A stretch of 64,000 bases of DNA from Chlamydia muridarum str. Nigg (lineage in GTDB: Bacteria > Chlamydiota > Chlamydiia > Chlamydiales > Chlamydiaceae): assembly GCF_000006685.1 (NCBI RefSeq), contig NC_002620.2, positions 220,801 through 284,800 of the forward strand, given 5' to 3'. Below are positions 62,702-64,000 of this stretch, piece after piece (position 1 is the stretch's first letter; every line of letters begins with the position of its first letter). The notes beneath the pieces are model-generated. The model was not told the origin of the DNA, did no database searches, and saw nothing but the letters and a program-made list of their open reading frames with translations. The translations under genes were made by a program, and so were the position numbers.

Positions 62702-64000
62702 ATGCGGCAAGAGAATGATAGTTTAGGGATTGTAATGGTTCCTGAAGATAAATTATTTGGTGCTCAGACGGGGAGATCAAAAAATTTTTTCTCCTATGGA
62801 AAAGAATTGATGCCTATTGAGGTCATTCAGGCGTTGGTAAAAATTAAAAAATGTGCAGCTAAGGCAAATGGAGATTTGCAGTGTCTCGATGCTAAAAGGC
62901 GGGATATGATTGTGGCTGCTTCGGATGAAATTCTTTCCGGAGGATTAGAGGAACACTTCCCTTTAAAGGTATGGCAAACAGGAAGTGGAACCCAAAGCAA
63001 TATGAATGTGAATGAGGTAATCGCTAATTTAGCGATTAAACGTCACGGAGGGGAGCTAGGAAGTAAAAATCCTGTGCATCCCAATGATCATGTGAATAAA
63101 TCACAGTCTTCTAACGATGTTTTCCCTACGGCCATGCATATAGCTGCTGTGCAAAGTATAAAAGGTTCTTTAATACCGGCATTAGAACATTTACAAAAAA
63201 ACCTTGATGCCAAAGCTTTAGAGTTTTCTAGAGACATTAAAATTGGAAGAACACATCTAATGGATGCCGTTCCAATGACTCTAGGGCAAGAGTTTTCTGG
63301 GTACAGTCATCAGTTACGTAGTTGTTTGGAGCGTATAGGTTTTTCCTTAACCCATCTTTACGAATTAGCGATTGGAGGGACTGCTGTTGGAACAGGATTA
63401 AATGTTCCTGAAGGTTTTGTAGATAAAGTAATTTATTATTTAAGGCAGGAAACGGGAGAGCCTTTTATTCCGGCTTCTAATTATTTTGCCGCATTGTCGA
63501 ACCATGATGCTTTAGTGCAGGCTCATGGATCCTTAGCTGTTTTAGCTTGCTCTTTGATTAAGATCGCCACAGATTTGAGTTTCTTAGGTTCAGGACCTCG
63601 TTGCGGGTTAGGGGAAATTTTTTTCCCAGAAAACGAGCCGGGATCTTCCATCATGCCTGGAAAGATTAATCCTACTCAGAGTGAAGCTCTACAGATGGTG
63701 TGTTCTCAAGTTATTGGTAATAACCAATCCGTTATTTTCTCAGGGACTAAAGGGAACTTTGAGCTAAATGTTATGAAGCCTGTGATTATTTATGATTTTT
63801 TGCAGTCTGTAAACTTGTTATCGGGAGCTATGAGATCCTTTGCGGATTATTTTGTTAGCGGATTAAAGGTGAATAGAGGACAACTGCAACAAAATGTGGA
63901 AAGATCTTTGATGTTGGTTACGGCTTTAGCTCCTGTTTTAGGATATGATAAGTGTTCGAAGATTGCTCTAAAAGCTTTTCATGAAAATTTGAGTCTGAAA
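62702..64000 (+). CDS. fumC: Fumarate hydratase class II (3' end cut by window)
   Basis: The frame from ATG 62702 (AAGGAAAG upstream) is open to the last base, giving 433 codons; the family is about 463, so about 30 residues are missing. Motifs: WQTGSGTQSNMNVNEV, HPNDHVNKSQSSNDVFPTAMH (substrate site), GRTHLMDAVPMTLGQ with the catalytic His, and the signature GSSIMPGKINP. It hydrates fumarate to malate in the TCA cycle. It is divergent from the fused permease gene across a 49-bp gap. Confidence 0.97.
   Translation, partial: MRQENDSLGIVMVPEDKLFGAQTGRSKNFFSYGKELMPIEVIQALVKIKKCAAKANGDLQCLDAKRRDMIVAASDEILSGGLEEHFPLKVWQTGSGTQSNMNVNEVIANLAIKRHGGELGSKNPVHPNDHVNKSQSSNDVFPTAMHIAAVQSIKGSLIPALEHLQKNLDAKALEFSRDIKIGRTHLMDAVPMTLGQEFSGYSHQLRSCLERIGFSLTHLYELAIGGTAVGTGLNVPEGFVDKVIYYLRQETGEPFIPASNYFAALSNHDALVQAHGSLAVLACSLIKIATDLSFLGSGPRCGLGEIFFPENEPGSSIMPGKINPTQSEALQMVCSQVIGNNQSVIFSGTKGNFELNVMKPVIIYDFLQSVNLLSGAMRSFADYFVSGLKVNRGQLQQNVERSLMLVTALAPVLGYDKCSKIALKAFHENLSLK

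Noticed and set aside
1..64000. CRISPR array, prophage, insertion sequence or integron
   Set aside because: No spaced direct repeats, transposase, integrase or phage genes are seen; gene order and composition are uniform apart from the Inc and effector genes.

Overview
The window is ordinary single-copy chromosome from a Chlamydia species. The evidence is a full-length PmpD autotransporter with GGA(I/L/V) and FxxN repeats, two inclusion-membrane proteins, three type III effector-like DUF720 paralogues, a class Ic ribonucleotide reductase with Phe in place of the radical Tyr, tandem tyrP genes, and a gene order that I recall as CT805 to CT855 of C. trachomatis D/UW-3. The 215-residue InaC homologue is shorter than I remember for C. 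trachomatis (about 264) and PmpD is 1520 residues, so C. muridarum is the likeliest species. That species call is inference from memory, not from a search.

Layout. 1-6551 (minus): a truncated multi-pass membrane protein, then rng-plsB-ptr. 6976-8844 (plus): yceD-rpmF-plsX, with a strongly structured leader before rpmF. 9056-15229: pmpD, inaC and two small membrane proteins. 15474-22125 (plus): glmM-glmS, tandem tyrP1/tyrP2, and a BI-1/YccA family gene. 22188-29926: ftsY divergent from sucCD, then htrA and an M16C protease. 29941-32013 (minus): pssA-rmuC. 32014-36876: a complex regulatory region and nrdAB. 37142-40000: trmB, tRNA-Val, an rRNA/tRNA methylase-like gene, murB, nusB. 40416-42655 (plus): infC-rpmI-rplT-pheS-tRNA-Ser. 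42880-47020: a conserved protein of unknown function and two LptF/G-type permeases. 47118-53525: tilS, ftsH, pnp, rpsO. 53753-59434: tadA, small hypotheticals, a rhomboid-like protein, the CT847-CT849 effector cluster, a CT850-type Inc, and map. 59501-64000: two MarC-like proteins, a fused ABC permease/NMT1 protein, and fumC running off the right end.

The genes cover UDP-GlcNAc and cell-wall precursor supply (glmM, glmS, murB), phospholipid synthesis (plsX, plsB, pssA), TCA steps (sucCD, fumC), dNTP synthesis (nrdAB), translation (rpmF, infC, rpmI, rplT, pheS, rpsO, tadA, tilS, trmB), envelope and protein quality control (htrA, ftsH, two M16 proteases), LPS export, and host interaction (pmpD, inaC, CT847-CT850 group). 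There is no prophage, insertion sequence, CRISPR or rRNA.

The parts most worth a second look are non-coding or very small. They are a 37-codon ORF with a perfect AAGGAGG followed by a hairpin terminator just upstream of nrdA; two NrdR-like boxes exactly 32 bp apart overlapping a consensus promoter; a roughly 106-nt closed RNA domain in the rpmF leader; helically phased TGCATAA repeats upstream of htrA; a terminator-like hairpin inside the tyrP2 leader; and a set of tail-to-tail gene overlaps, including trmB running into the antisense of tRNA-Val.
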